31,453 nt of DNA from a virus. The position numbers and the translations under genes are program-made. Of the stretch, positions 1-7,120 are shown one piece after another; the stretch's first letter is position 1; each line of letters starts with the position of its first letter. The notes beneath the pieces were generated by a model. The model worked only from the letters and a program-made list of their open reading frames with translations. It did no database searches and was not told the origin of the DNA. The stretch covers positions 1 to 31,453 of the IMG/VR virus record IMGVR_UViG_3300010885_015540; one strand, given 5' to 3'.

Positions 1-1
1 A

Positions 2-1939
2 TCCTCAAAAGATAAACAAGAAAAATTTAATACTTTCCAAGATATCCTTAACCGTAGTAAGATGGTTATAGGGCATAACTTAAAGTTTGATATGACTTGG
101 TTGTATGAGTGTGGATTTAAGTATGATGGCTTGATGTATGACACTATGATATTTGCTTACATTAAAGCTCACGGACTTAAGAAACCGTTAAATTTGAAGC
201 ACTTATCTAAAGAGCTTGGACTAGCTGAGAAGCTAGATATATTAGAAAAATACTGTGGAGAGCAGGGATTAAATGTTGATGAAGTACCAGTTAATGACCT
301 TACTACTTATGGTATGGCTGATGTGGAAGCAACATGGGCTTTGTTTAAATCACAGAGAGAAGAAATACGTACAGACAAGCTAGTAAAGTCCACTCAGCCT
401 GTAATCAAGCTAATGAATGAGTTTCTTCCAGTGCTTATTGATGTTGAACGCAGTGGCATTAAGATTGATATGGAAGCATTAGACTCTGTAGATCAGGACT
501 TCCAACAACAGCATAAAGTATTGGAAACCAAACTAAAATCCATTGTAGCTGATGTGATGGGGCATACACCAATTAATCTCAGTAGTCCTGAGCAAATGTC
601 ATGGGTACTATACTCTCGTAAAGTTAAAGATAAGGATTTGTGGAAGACTACGTTTAATCTGGGCACAGAAGAACGTAATGGAGTTCGTAAGGCTAAATAT
701 GTAACTAAGATGACTTATGAAGAGTTTAAAGGAGTTATAAAGGCACAAACTGAAAAGGTATATAAGACTCAGGCTAAGCAGTGCTCTAATTGTGACGGTA
801 AAGGCTATATACAATTGTTTAAAAAAGATGGTGACCCACGTAAGAAAATGAATGTATGTCATCCATGTAAACGTACAGGCATTATATATGAACAACTTAC
901 CGATTTGGCTGGATTTAATATTGCTCCTATTAGCAGTGAGTACGCTTCTGATGGTGGCTTTAGCTCTTCTAAAGATGTTCTTGACGATTTGTTGGCAACT
1001 GGTATTAAAGGCCAAGCGAAAGATTTTGTTGAGTCTCTAAAAGAATATAATGCTATCTCAACATATTTAAGTTCCTTTGTTGAAGGGATTAGAAAGGCTG
1101 TTAGAGAAAATGGGTTACTCCATACTAACTTTAATCAATGTGTTACTTCCACTGGTCGTCTTAGTTCTACTAGACCAAACTTGCAGAATCAACCACGGGA
1201 ATCAACCTTCCCAATTAGAAAAGTATTTATTAGTCGCTTTGTTGGTGGTGAACTTCTCAACGCTGATTTTAAGCAATTAGAGTTCAGGGTAGCTGCCGCG
1301 TTATCTGGGTGCCCTAATGCTATAAAAGACATTATTGATGAAATTGATGTACACCAACAAACTTCTAATTGGTTAGGAGAAGCTGGTGAACCTACAGATA
1401 GACAGAACTCAAAGAAATATACGTTTAGGCCTTTGTTTGGGGGAAATTCTGGTACTCCAGCACAGCAAACATATATTGCATATTTCTTTAAAAAATATTT
1501 TGGTATAAGTGATTGGCATGATACGCTGTTAACTAAAGCCGTAAATGAAAAATATATACAATCTCCTAGTGGACGTATTTATGATTTTCCTCATGCAGCA
1601 AGACGCCATAACGGTAGTGTAAGTTTTCATACACAAATTAAAAACTATCTAGTTCAGGGGTTTGCTACAGGGGATATATTACCTGTAGTAATGATTGATA
1701 TTTGCAGATTAATGAAACAATATAAGGTTAAATCTTTGTTAGTTTTAACTGTGCATGATTCTATAGTAACAGATGTATACCCTGGGGAAAAAGATATAAT
1801 GATTAATATATATAAAGAGGCTTTTGGCAATTTACCTAAGCAACTTAAAGAAAGATTCAACTTTGAAACACCAGTCCCTTTAGATTTTGATTTAGATTCT
1901 GGACCTAACCTGCTTAATAAAACTAAGATAAAACTTTAA
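2..1939 (+). CDS. DNA polymerase, family A, with DnaJ-type zinc insertion (5' partial)
   Basis: Replicative DNA polymerase of the phage, with a 3'-5' proofreading domain and a Pol I-type polymerase domain. The frame is open to the left edge; the first in-window ATG (62) lies just before exonuclease motif II, so the true start and exo motif I are outside. Residue numbers are from that ATG. Exo II is N6..FD10 and Exo III is Y83..D87. Thumb motif INLSSPEQ is near 171. A DnaJ-like zinc insert follows, with C241-x2-C244-x-G-x-G and C266-x2-C269. Then GRLSS..PNLQNQP (365-378), motif A D402..E407, motif B R447-x3-K451-x3-F455, and motif C H565-D566-S567. The Pol I position 762 equivalent is Phe455, common in virulent phages. 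Motif C normally reads HDE; here the third residue is Ser. The zinc insert is the known hallmark of HMO-2011-type podoviruses. Function is secure. Confidence 0.95.
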   Translation, partial: SSKDKQEKFNTFQDILNRSKMVIGHNLKFDMTWLYECGFKYDGLMYDTMIFAYIKAHGLKKPLNLKHLSKELGLAEKLDILEKYCGEQGLNVDEVPVNDLTTYGMADVEATWALFKSQREEIRTDKLVKSTQPVIKLMNEFLPVLIDVERSGIKIDMEALDSVDQDFQQQHKVLETKLKSIVADVMGHTPINLSSPEQMSWVLYSRKVKDKDLWKTTFNLGTEERNGVRKAKYVTKMTYEEFKGVIKAQTEKVYKTQAKQCSNCDGKGYIQLFKKDGDPRKKMNVCHPCKRTGIIYEQLTDLAGFNIAPISSEYASDGGFSSSKDVLDDLLATGIKGQAKDFVESLKEYNAISTYLSSFVEGIRKAVRENGLLHTNFNQCVTSTGRLSSTRPNLQNQPRESTFPIRKVFISRFVGGELLNADFKQLEFRVAAALSGCPNAIKDIIDEIDVHQQTSNWLGEAGEPTDRQNSKKYTFRPLFGGNSGTPAQQTYIAYFFKKYFGISDWHDTLLTKAVNEKYIQSPSGRIYDFPHAARRHNGSVSFHTQIKNYLVQGFATGDILPVVMIDICRLMKQYKVKSLLVLTVHDSIVTDVYPGEKDIMINIYKEAFGNLPKQLKERFNFETPVPLDFDLDSGPNLLNKTKIKL

Positions 1940-1954
1940 TACCTACATTGGAGG

Positions 1955-1983
1955 TTGACAAGTTGTTATAAATATGCTAAACA
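1955..1983 (+). promoter_or_regulatory. Possible sigma-70 promoter, weak
   Basis: A perfect -35 box TTGACA (1955-1960) is followed after 17 nt by TAAACA (1978-1983), preceded by TG at the extended -10 position. The -10 matches consensus at only three of six positions. It lies in the gap after the polymerase stop and would form a tandem pair with the much better promoter at 2040-2068. Treated as a candidate only. Confidence 0.3.
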
Positions 1984-2039
1984 AGATATGAGTAATGACG
2001 TATTCATTAATTTATTAAAAGAAATATCTAAAATTAAAC

Positions 2040-2068
2040 TTGACTAATTAATAAAATAAGACTATAAT
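2040..2068 (+). promoter_or_regulatory. Strong sigma-70-type promoter
   Basis: -35 TTGACT (2040-2045), 17-nt spacer, -10 TATAAT (2063-2068, perfect). Expected transcription start is near 2075, giving a leader of about 20 nt that carries AAAGGA (2081-2086) before the ATG at 2095. It would drive the rightward genes from 2095 onward. The -35 and the first spacer bases, TTGACTAATTAATA, nearly match the promoter on the other strand at 21106-21134. Confidence 0.75.
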
Positions 2069-2094
2069 TTGCTCAATAAGAAAGGAATAAAATA

Positions 2095-2562
2095 ATGCCT
2101 TATATTAATACAAATAATCTTACATTATATGATTTACTAGAATTATGCTCTGAATATAATTCTTTTCCAGAAGCAGATAAAATTGTAACTTTTGGTGTAT
2201 CTAAAGCTGAATGGCGTGATTTAATTATGCTTAAAGAGTTAAATTATAGAGGTATTGGTGGAAATTTAGTTATAACAGATGAAGTTAGTGGCAAAGCTAG
2301 TTATAAAAATATTCCAGTATATTTTACTGGTAATGAAGAATTTAAACTTAATCAAAGTAATATTCGTGATACCATAAATTATTATAAGCGTCTTATTGAT
2401 GATTTACGTCATCAAACACGATCTTTACGTGGACGTGCTGGTTTTAATTGGGATACAACAAATATGGCGGTAAGAGGTAGCTCACCAATAAATGGTACAT
2501 CAATTTTACCTGAATTGCCTATTGTAGCTCAAGATGAGTATATGAATAACATTAATTTTTAA
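2095..2562 (+). CDS. Hypothetical protein, first gene after the promoter
   Basis: A 155-residue soluble protein that I do not recognise. The start is supported by AAAGGA 8 nt upstream of the ATG. No signal peptide or membrane segment is visible. The N-terminal half is mixed helix/strand in character. A basic stretch near residues 95-115 (YYKRLIDDLRHQTRSLRGR) could bind nucleic acid. The C-terminus is rich in Pro, Asn and Ser and looks flexible. It is the first gene of the rightward unit and sits directly before the SSB gene, so a role in replication or early takeover is plausible, but this is inference from position only. Confidence 0.75.
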   Translation: MPYINTNNLTLYDLLELCSEYNSFPEADKIVTFGVSKAEWRDLIMLKELNYRGIGGNLVITDEVSGKASYKNIPVYFTGNEEFKLNQSNIRDTINYYKRLIDDLRHQTRSLRGRAGFNWDTTNMAVRGSSPINGTSILPELPIVAQDEYMNNINF

Positions 2563-2585
2563 ATGACATAAACTTGGAGTATTTA

Positions 2586-3419
2586 ATGACTAAAGCTAAA
2601 AAAATTGAAAAAGAAGAGTCTAAAGCACTTGTAGTATTGACGCCTGAAGAACAGGCGTATTTAGATTCTATTAAACAGACTTCTATAAGTAATGCTAATC
2701 AATTGAATAAACTTATTATTAATACTACATCAAAAGATGAAAATGGTATTAAACGTATTATTGGTGCGTGGCATATTACAGGTACTGATAAGTATTTTGA
2801 TGGTGTTGTAAAGTTTCGCCCTATTCGGTATATGAATAAATTAATTGCGTATGAACAGGATGCTGCTAAGAAATGGAATCTTGCCGGTGAAAGTATTTAC
2901 TTTAAAGATTTTCAAGAGCAAATTTTTGATACTAAAGGTGGTTTAGCTTTAGGTCGTTTATTTGGTCGTAACTATTCTGACGAAGAAAAAGCTTCGACTA
3001 AAGAAAATGCAGATGTATATCTTGATATCTTTGGTCTAGTGCAAATGGGTGACGATGAATGGCATTCAGTATTATACCGTGTACGTGGTTCTAAACTCAT
3101 GAAGATGATTAATGTCTTTAAAGCTATACCTAAAGATAAAGCATTTAGCGAGTTTGCTTACGATATTGAGACCTTTCAACCAGAGGGTAAGGTATATTGG
3201 GATATCAATGTATCCCCTGATTTATCCACTAAGCTACGAATCAGTGATATTATTGCATTTGATAAAGAAATTCAAGCATATATATCAGATTCTAACCGCT
3301 CTATTATGACTGCTCACATGCGCTATCGTAATACTAGCGTTGCTAACAATTTTGCAGAAGCAGCCAGCAAAGCTATTATAATTAATGATGTAGAACTAGA
3401 TGATGAATTACCATTTTAA
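2586..3419 (+). CDS. ssb: Single-stranded DNA-binding protein
   Basis: A 277-residue protein that most likely coats single-stranded DNA during replication and recruits partners. The best evidence is its C-terminal tail, DDVELDDELPF-like with final residues DDELPF, which matches the acidic tip of bacterial and phage SSBs (E. coli ends DDDIPF). A mixed-charge N-terminus (about residues 1-20) precedes a core with many aromatic and basic residues suited to an OB fold. The start is the ATG at 2586, with TGGAG 6 nt upstream; an in-frame TTG at 2574 overlaps that ribosome-binding site and is rejected. Location between the polymerase and a nuclease fits a T7-like replication module. The sequence is not obviously close to E. 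coli SSB, so the call rests on tail and context. Confidence 0.75.
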   Translation: MTKAKKIEKEESKALVVLTPEEQAYLDSIKQTSISNANQLNKLIINTTSKDENGIKRIIGAWHITGTDKYFDGVVKFRPIRYMNKLIAYEQDAAKKWNLAGESIYFKDFQEQIFDTKGGLALGRLFGRNYSDEEKASTKENADVYLDIFGLVQMGDDEWHSVLYRVRGSKLMKMINVFKAIPKDKAFSEFAYDIETFQPEGKVYWDINVSPDLSTKLRISDIIAFDKEIQAYISDSNRSIMTAHMRYRNTSVANNFAEAASKAIIINDVELDDELPF

Positions 3420-3433
3420 TTTAAGGATATCAA

Positions 3434-3703
3434 ATGAATAGAACAAAAAAAGTACCAACTATTAATTTAAAATCAGAGAATAATAATGCTTTACCTAGTA
3501 TCACTAATATTTTGTTGGGTGCTACTGAGCCTATGTTAAAAGCTATCTCTGTTTTAGCTGCTGCTGAAATGTTAAAACAACCTCAGTTTGCATTACAAGT
3601 AAATCAGGCTGGTATTATAGAATTATCTGACATATTATTTAGGTACATTTCAGGAACAATTACAATTGCTCCACCTCAACCTACTGAACCCACTTTTGGA
3701 TAA
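3434..3703 (+). CDS. Hypothetical protein, small
   Basis: An 89-residue protein with no family I recognise. AAGGA lies 6 nt before the ATG. The middle (residues 25-75) is hydrophobic and helical in character, with an Ala-rich helix around LAAAEML, but it is not a clear membrane segment. The C-terminus is Pro/Thr-rich (IAPPQPTEPTFG). It lies between the SSB and the Cas4-like nuclease, 14 nt after the SSB stop and 6 nt before the nuclease, so it is co-expressed with them. No function is assigned. Confidence 0.65.
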   Translation: MNRTKKVPTINLKSENNNALPSITNILLGATEPMLKAISVLAAAEMLKQPQFALQVNQAGIIELSDILFRYISGTITIAPPQPTEPTFG

Positions 3704-3709
3704 TTAATT

Positions 3710-4612
3710 ATGCACAAAATCGAACAAGCTATTCAGGTATTCCTAGAGAATATTGATAAGGTTGATGTCATTAAACTAGAACCAATCATTGAAGAGTTTG
3801 GCGAAGATTGCAAAAAAGCATTGAAAGAGTGCTTACTCTTAGAGCGAGGCGAGGAACCGTTCAGATTACGAATGAGTAATATCGGAAGACCGCTTCGTTC
3901 TCTAATGCTAGAACAAAAGTATGGCGCTACTAAGTTTGACCCGCAACAAAAACTTCGTGCTACTTACGGTTATATCTGGGAATCATTCCTATTTTTTTTA
4001 TTGAAAGCTTCCGGTTTAGATATAGAAACCCAGAAACAAGTATCTCTTGATATATCAGTAGATGATAAGAAAGAGTATAAAGTCAATGGCACATTGGATT
4101 GTATTATTGACGGGGAAATTTATGACGTTAAATCAGCTAGTCCTTGGTCTTATAATAATAAATTCATTAGCCTTGAGACCCTCAAAGAAGATGACCCATT
4201 TGGGTACGTGGGACAAGCACTCGGTTATAGCATAGCTGATAAGTGTCATTTTGGTGGTTGGATTGTTATTGATAAGTCTGATGGGCGCATTAAAGTAGTT
4301 CCTATTCCTAAAGAAGGTTATAAAGAATTAGCTAGGGAATACTTGAATGATTTTAAGAACAAAGTCAGACGTTTATTCTTTACCAAAGATGCTGAGATGC
4401 CTTCTTGTGATGGAGTTATCGAAGAGACATTCAATAAGAAAAAGACTGGTCATAAGATACTTAAGAAGACTTGTGAGTTCTGTGCACATAAGTATATTTG
4501 TCATCCGAAATTACAAGTTAAAGAGTGCCTAACTAGTCAAGCACAAAATAAACCTTGGAAACATTACACACATATAGAAAGTCCAAATGTCGAACTTGAA
4601 GAAACAACCTAA
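3710..4612 (+). CDS. PD-(D/E)XK nuclease, Cas4/AddB-like
   Basis: A 300-residue nuclease probably acting on phage or host DNA. The core motifs are visible: E91 in the first helix, GTLD with D130, DVK with D139 and K141, and a Q-x-x-G-Y motif at Q169. The C-terminus carries C255-x2-C258-x5-C264, the spacing of the 4Fe-4S ligands in Cas4 and AddB nucleases. The fourth ligand could be C34 or C41 near the N-terminus, as in Cas4, or C273. Other members of this fold are recombination exonucleases. It fills the position where T7-like phages place an endonuclease after their SSB. Its last 26 nt overlap the nrdA start. No CRISPR array is present, so a CRISPR role is not suggested. Confidence 0.8.
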   Translation: MHKIEQAIQVFLENIDKVDVIKLEPIIEEFGEDCKKALKECLLLERGEEPFRLRMSNIGRPLRSLMLEQKYGATKFDPQQKLRATYGYIWESFLFFLLKASGLDIETQKQVSLDISVDDKKEYKVNGTLDCIIDGEIYDVKSASPWSYNNKFISLETLKEDDPFGYVGQALGYSIADKCHFGGWIVIDKSDGRIKVVPIPKEGYKELAREYLNDFKNKVRRLFFTKDAEMPSCDGVIEETFNKKKTGHKILKKTCEFCAHKYICHPKLQVKECLTSQAQNKPWKHYTHIESPNVELEETT

Positions 4613-6509
4613 GACAACAATTGACATTGATTACTCACGTGATGAGTTGTTAGATCCATACGCTATCAGTATCTTAAAAGATCGTTATTTGATTGAAGGT
4701 GAGACTTCACCTCAGGATGCTTTTGCACGAGCTTCATTAGCTTTCAGTGATGACATTGAACATGCTCAACGTCTGTATGATTACGTTAGCAAGCTCTGGT
4801 TTATGTACGCTACACCTGTATTAGCTAATGGCGGCAGTAAGCGTGGCCTACCTATATCATGCTTTTTGAATTATGTCGCAGATAGCAGAGCAGCCATCAA
4901 CGATCACTACTCAGAGAACAATACTCTAGCTAGTTGCGGAGGTGGATTAGGCGGGTACTGGGGGGATTTACGTACCTCTGGTACTAAGACCTCGTCTGGT
5001 GGAGAGTCTACTGGTATGGTTCCATTCCTTAAAAGTGTGGACTCCAATACTATGGCTTTCCGTCAAGGCGGTACTCGTCGTGCTGCTTACGCTGCATATT
5101 TAGATATTTCACATCCAGAGATTGTGGAATTTATTAATATTCGTAAGCCTACTGGAGGAGATGTCAATCGTAAGTGCCTTAATTTACATCATGGTGTAAA
5201 TATCACTAATAACTTTATGCAACTTGTTGAAAAAGCAACTACTATCCTTAATTTCAATGATTCATGGGAGCTTAAAGATCCTCACACTGGTGAAGTTAAA
5301 CAAGTAGTATCAGCTAAAGAACTATGGCAAAGTATACTTGAAACTCGTATTCAGACTGGTGAACCATATATTCATTTTGTTGATACTAGTAATGCAGCTT
5401 TACCTTTGGCTCAAAAGATCCTAGGATTAAAAATTCATGGTTCTAACTTATGTTCTGAAATAGTATTACCAACGTCAGAAGATCGCACAGCAGTGTGCTG
5501 TCTATCCTCAGTTAACATTGAAAAATACGACGAATGGGAGCATAACGAACAGTTTATCTCTGATTTGATTCGTATGCTTGATAATGTATTAGACGCGTTT
5601 ATTGAAATGCCTAATATGAAGACAGAGGATGCTAACTTTATTTGGAAAGCACGTAATTCTGCTCAACGTGAACGTAGCCTTGGTTTAGGGGCTATGGGCT
5701 TTCACGCCTATCTTCAGAGTAAGATGATTCCGTTTGAGTCAGGTGCAGCTAAAATCATTAACGACCGTATCTTCAGTGCTATTAAGGCTTCTGCTCAGAT
5801 GGCTAGCTATGATATTGCCCGTGTTAAGGGTGTTGCTCCAGACTATTTGGAAGCAGCCAAGATTATGCAGCGTCAAGGGTTAACTTTCCTTAAGACTAAC
5901 ATGCGTCGTAATATGCACCTATTAGCTATTGCTCCAAATGCTTCTAGTTCTATTATATGTGGTAATACTAGTGCATCTATTGAGCCTTTCAATGGCAATG
6001 CCTACAGTCAAAAAACAGAGAATGGTACCAACATTCATAAGAATAAATACCTAGAGGCGCTACTTGATTCTAAGGGTTTATCTGTGCATGAAAAAGCTGG
6101 TGTATGGTCACAAGTACTTCAGCATCAAGGTTCAGTACAATCCCTTAAGTGCTTGACAGACGAAGAGAAAAACGTCTTTAAGACTGCTTTTGAAATTGAC
6201 CAAAGCTGGATTATTAAACATGCTGCTGATCGTCAAAAGTATATTGACCAAGCTCAAAGCGTTAATCTTTTCTTTAAAAATCCTGTTGACATCAATGATG
6301 TACATGTGCTACACTTAGATGCTTGGAAAAAAGGATTAAAGACTTTATATTATTCTCGTTCTATGAAATCAAATAGGATCGAAGATATTGGCCTTAAATT
6401 TGATCGTAAGACTATTAAGGAAGCTAAACAAGAACAATTTGTACAGACTAAGTTTAAGACTGTATTACCTAATGGTATGGAGATTGATTGTGTGGGGTGC
6501 GAGGGATAG
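4587..6509 (+). CDS. nrdA: Ribonucleoside-diphosphate reductase alpha subunit, class I
   Basis: Catalytic subunit that reduces ribonucleotides to deoxyribonucleotides for phage DNA synthesis, working with the NrdB at 7121. At 640 residues it is shorter than E. coli NrdA (761) because it lacks the N-terminal ATP cone, so it should not be switched off by dATP at that site. Active-site redox pair: C92 (ISC) and C304 (VCCLS). Radical site: N287-x-C289-x-E291. Radical relay: Y588-Y589. C-terminal shuttle cysteines: C635 and C638 (DCVGCEG). The start overlaps the nuclease gene by 26 nt. The last 18 nt, coding for VGCEG and the stop, recur 170 bp downstream. No thioredoxin or glutaredoxin gene is in the window. 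Confidence 0.97.
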   Translation: MSNLKKQPKTTIDIDYSRDELLDPYAISILKDRYLIEGETSPQDAFARASLAFSDDIEHAQRLYDYVSKLWFMYATPVLANGGSKRGLPISCFLNYVADSRAAINDHYSENNTLASCGGGLGGYWGDLRTSGTKTSSGGESTGMVPFLKSVDSNTMAFRQGGTRRAAYAAYLDISHPEIVEFINIRKPTGGDVNRKCLNLHHGVNITNNFMQLVEKATTILNFNDSWELKDPHTGEVKQVVSAKELWQSILETRIQTGEPYIHFVDTSNAALPLAQKILGLKIHGSNLCSEIVLPTSEDRTAVCCLSSVNIEKYDEWEHNEQFISDLIRMLDNVLDAFIEMPNMKTEDANFIWKARNSAQRERSLGLGAMGFHAYLQSKMIPFESGAAKIINDRIFSAIKASAQMASYDIARVKGVAPDYLEAAKIMQRQGLTFLKTNMRRNMHLLAIAPNASSSIICGNTSASIEPFNGNAYSQKTENGTNIHKNKYLEALLDSKGLSVHEKAGVWSQVLQHQGSVQSLKCLTDEEKNVFKTAFEIDQSWIIKHAADRQKYIDQAQSVNLFFKNPVDINDVHVLHLDAWKKGLKTLYYSRSMKSNRIEDIGLKFDRKTIKEAKQEQFVQTKFKTVLPNGMEIDCVGCEG

Positions 6510-6657
6510 TAATTCAATTCTAAACGTAATTGGTTGTTGTGGAAGTGAAAATAATTGTATAGTAGTTAAACCCACAAATACAGGTTTTATAGCTGTTGCC
6601 GGAGTTTTTGAAACTAAAGAACTTGCTAAAGAATGGGTAATTAAAAATGCAAACTAA
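6490..6657 (+). CDS. Small hypothetical protein overlapping the end of nrdA
   Basis: A 55-residue frame, plus one relative to nrdA. The chosen start is GTG at 6490, because GGAG at 6479-6482 lies 7 nt upstream; alternatives are ATG at 6472 or 6388 deep in nrdA. After an N-terminus dictated by overlap with nrdA it reads as a compact protein with CCGSENNC (two cysteines plus one) and a region like VAGVFETKELAKEWV, which looks like a small alpha/beta domain. It ends in NAN, as does the next gene, and the DNA around both ends is duplicated. I do not recognise a family. The start is uncertain but the downstream part looks like a real protein. Confidence 0.5.
   Translation: MWGARDSNSILNVIGCCGSENNCIVVKPTNTGFIAVAGVFETKELAKEWVIKNAN
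6492..6509 (+). repeat. Short direct repeat, copy 1 (nrdA C-terminal codons)
   Basis: GTGGGGTGCGAGGGATAG encodes VGCEG and the stop of nrdA. A copy with 16 of 18 identical bases lies at 6662-6679 and again reads VGCEG-stop, but after a tiny start MQTKK. In the second copy GAGGG serves as the ribosome-binding site for the gene at 6682. Confidence 0.7.
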
Positions 6658-6661
6658 AAAA
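6646..6661 (+). repeat. Short direct repeat pair around a duplicated gene boundary
   Basis: AATGCAAACTAAAAAA at 6646-6661 matches AATGCAAACTAAGAAA at 6883-6898 (15 of 16). In both places the bases close one gene with Asn-Ala-Asn-stop and at the same time spell ATG CAA ACT AA(A/G) AAA, the start MQTKK. At 6884 this is the real start of a gene; at 6647 it opens only a ten-codon frame. Confidence 0.65.
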
Positions 6662-6679
6662 GTGGGATGCGAGGGCTAG
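6662..6679 (+). repeat. Short direct repeat, copy 2 (VGCEG-stop)
   Basis: GTGGGATGCGAGGGCTAG, second copy of the nrdA terminal codons at 6492-6509, differing at two bases that are both silent with respect to VGCEG. It is not attached to a reductase gene here. Confidence 0.7.
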
Positions 6680-6681
6680 AC

Positions 6682-6894
6682 ATGCAAGCTAATGAGTTTA
6701 CGTTTGTACTTACTGCTACTAGTATAGAAGGCGAAATTAAAGTAAGTATAGAAAATACTATGCGGATTGATTTAACAAATAAAGATAACTTATTAGCTTT
6801 AGATTTGTTATTATATAAAGTTCGTGATACAATTTTAGATAAGCTAGGTATTGACGCATACCAATTAGCAAAGAGGTTAAATAATGCAAACTAA
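6682..6894 (+). CDS. Hypothetical protein, small
   Basis: A 70-residue soluble protein. The start at 6682 is preferred over an in-frame ATG at 6667, because GAGGG (6671-6675) sits 6 nt upstream. The N-terminal half looks like beta strands (FTFVLTATSIEGEIKVSI), the rest like helices with Leu-rich faces, giving a small alpha/beta protein. No family recognised. It lies between nrdA and the membrane-protein gene and its stop overlaps the ATG of the next gene, so it is translated with the RNR genes. Confidence 0.65.
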   Translation: MQANEFTFVLTATSIEGEIKVSIENTMRIDLTNKDNLLALDLLLYKVRDTILDKLGIDAYQLAKRLNNAN

Positions 6895-7120
6895 GAAACG
6901 AAGTATGATTGAGACTATTGTTAATACAGCAGTAGGTCTTGTAATTAACATTACAGCACAACGAGTTATATTCCCTATGTTTGATATGTATGTATCAGTA
7001 CACGAGAATATGTTGATTGCAGCTATCTTTACAGTAATTAGCATTATGCGTTCATACGTTATGCGTAGATTATTTAACGCTTGGGAAGTACATATTCACT
7101 CTAAGAAAGTAGTAGCATAA
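6884..7120 (+). CDS. Small two-helix membrane protein, DUF7220-like
   Basis: A 78-residue protein with two predicted membrane segments, about residues 9-30 and 40-62, followed by the motif IMRSYVMRRLFN and a short hydrophilic tail. The pattern IET..N...G..IN..A...I.P.F......EN..I...FT.IS..RSY..RRLFN matches a family of phage membrane proteins that I recall as DUF7220, whose role is unknown. Ribosome-binding site AAGAGG (6871-6876) is 7 nt before the ATG. The gene overlaps the previous one by 11 nt and its stop abuts the nrdB start. Why a membrane protein sits between nrdA and nrdB is not clear; inner-membrane location is expected. Confidence 0.75.
   Translation: MQTKKRSMIETIVNTAVGLVINITAQRVIFPMFDMYVSVHENMLIAAIFTVISIMRSYVMRRLFNAWEVHIHSKKVVA

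Noticed and set aside
608-1015. 135-codon minus-strand frame inside the polymerase gene
   Set aside because: It lies antisense to conserved polymerase motifs and the zinc insert, and its product looks like random hydrophobic sequence.
1940-2047. 34 in-frame codons after the polymerase stop, with an ATG at 1988 giving 19 residues
   Set aside because: No ribosome-binding site at the ATG, very short, and the stretch holds a promoter candidate; readthrough of the TAA cannot be supported.
3710-4612. CRISPR adaptation gene cas4
   Set aside because: No repeats, cas1 or cas2 nearby; the cysteine pattern is shared with phage and AddB-type recombination nucleases.
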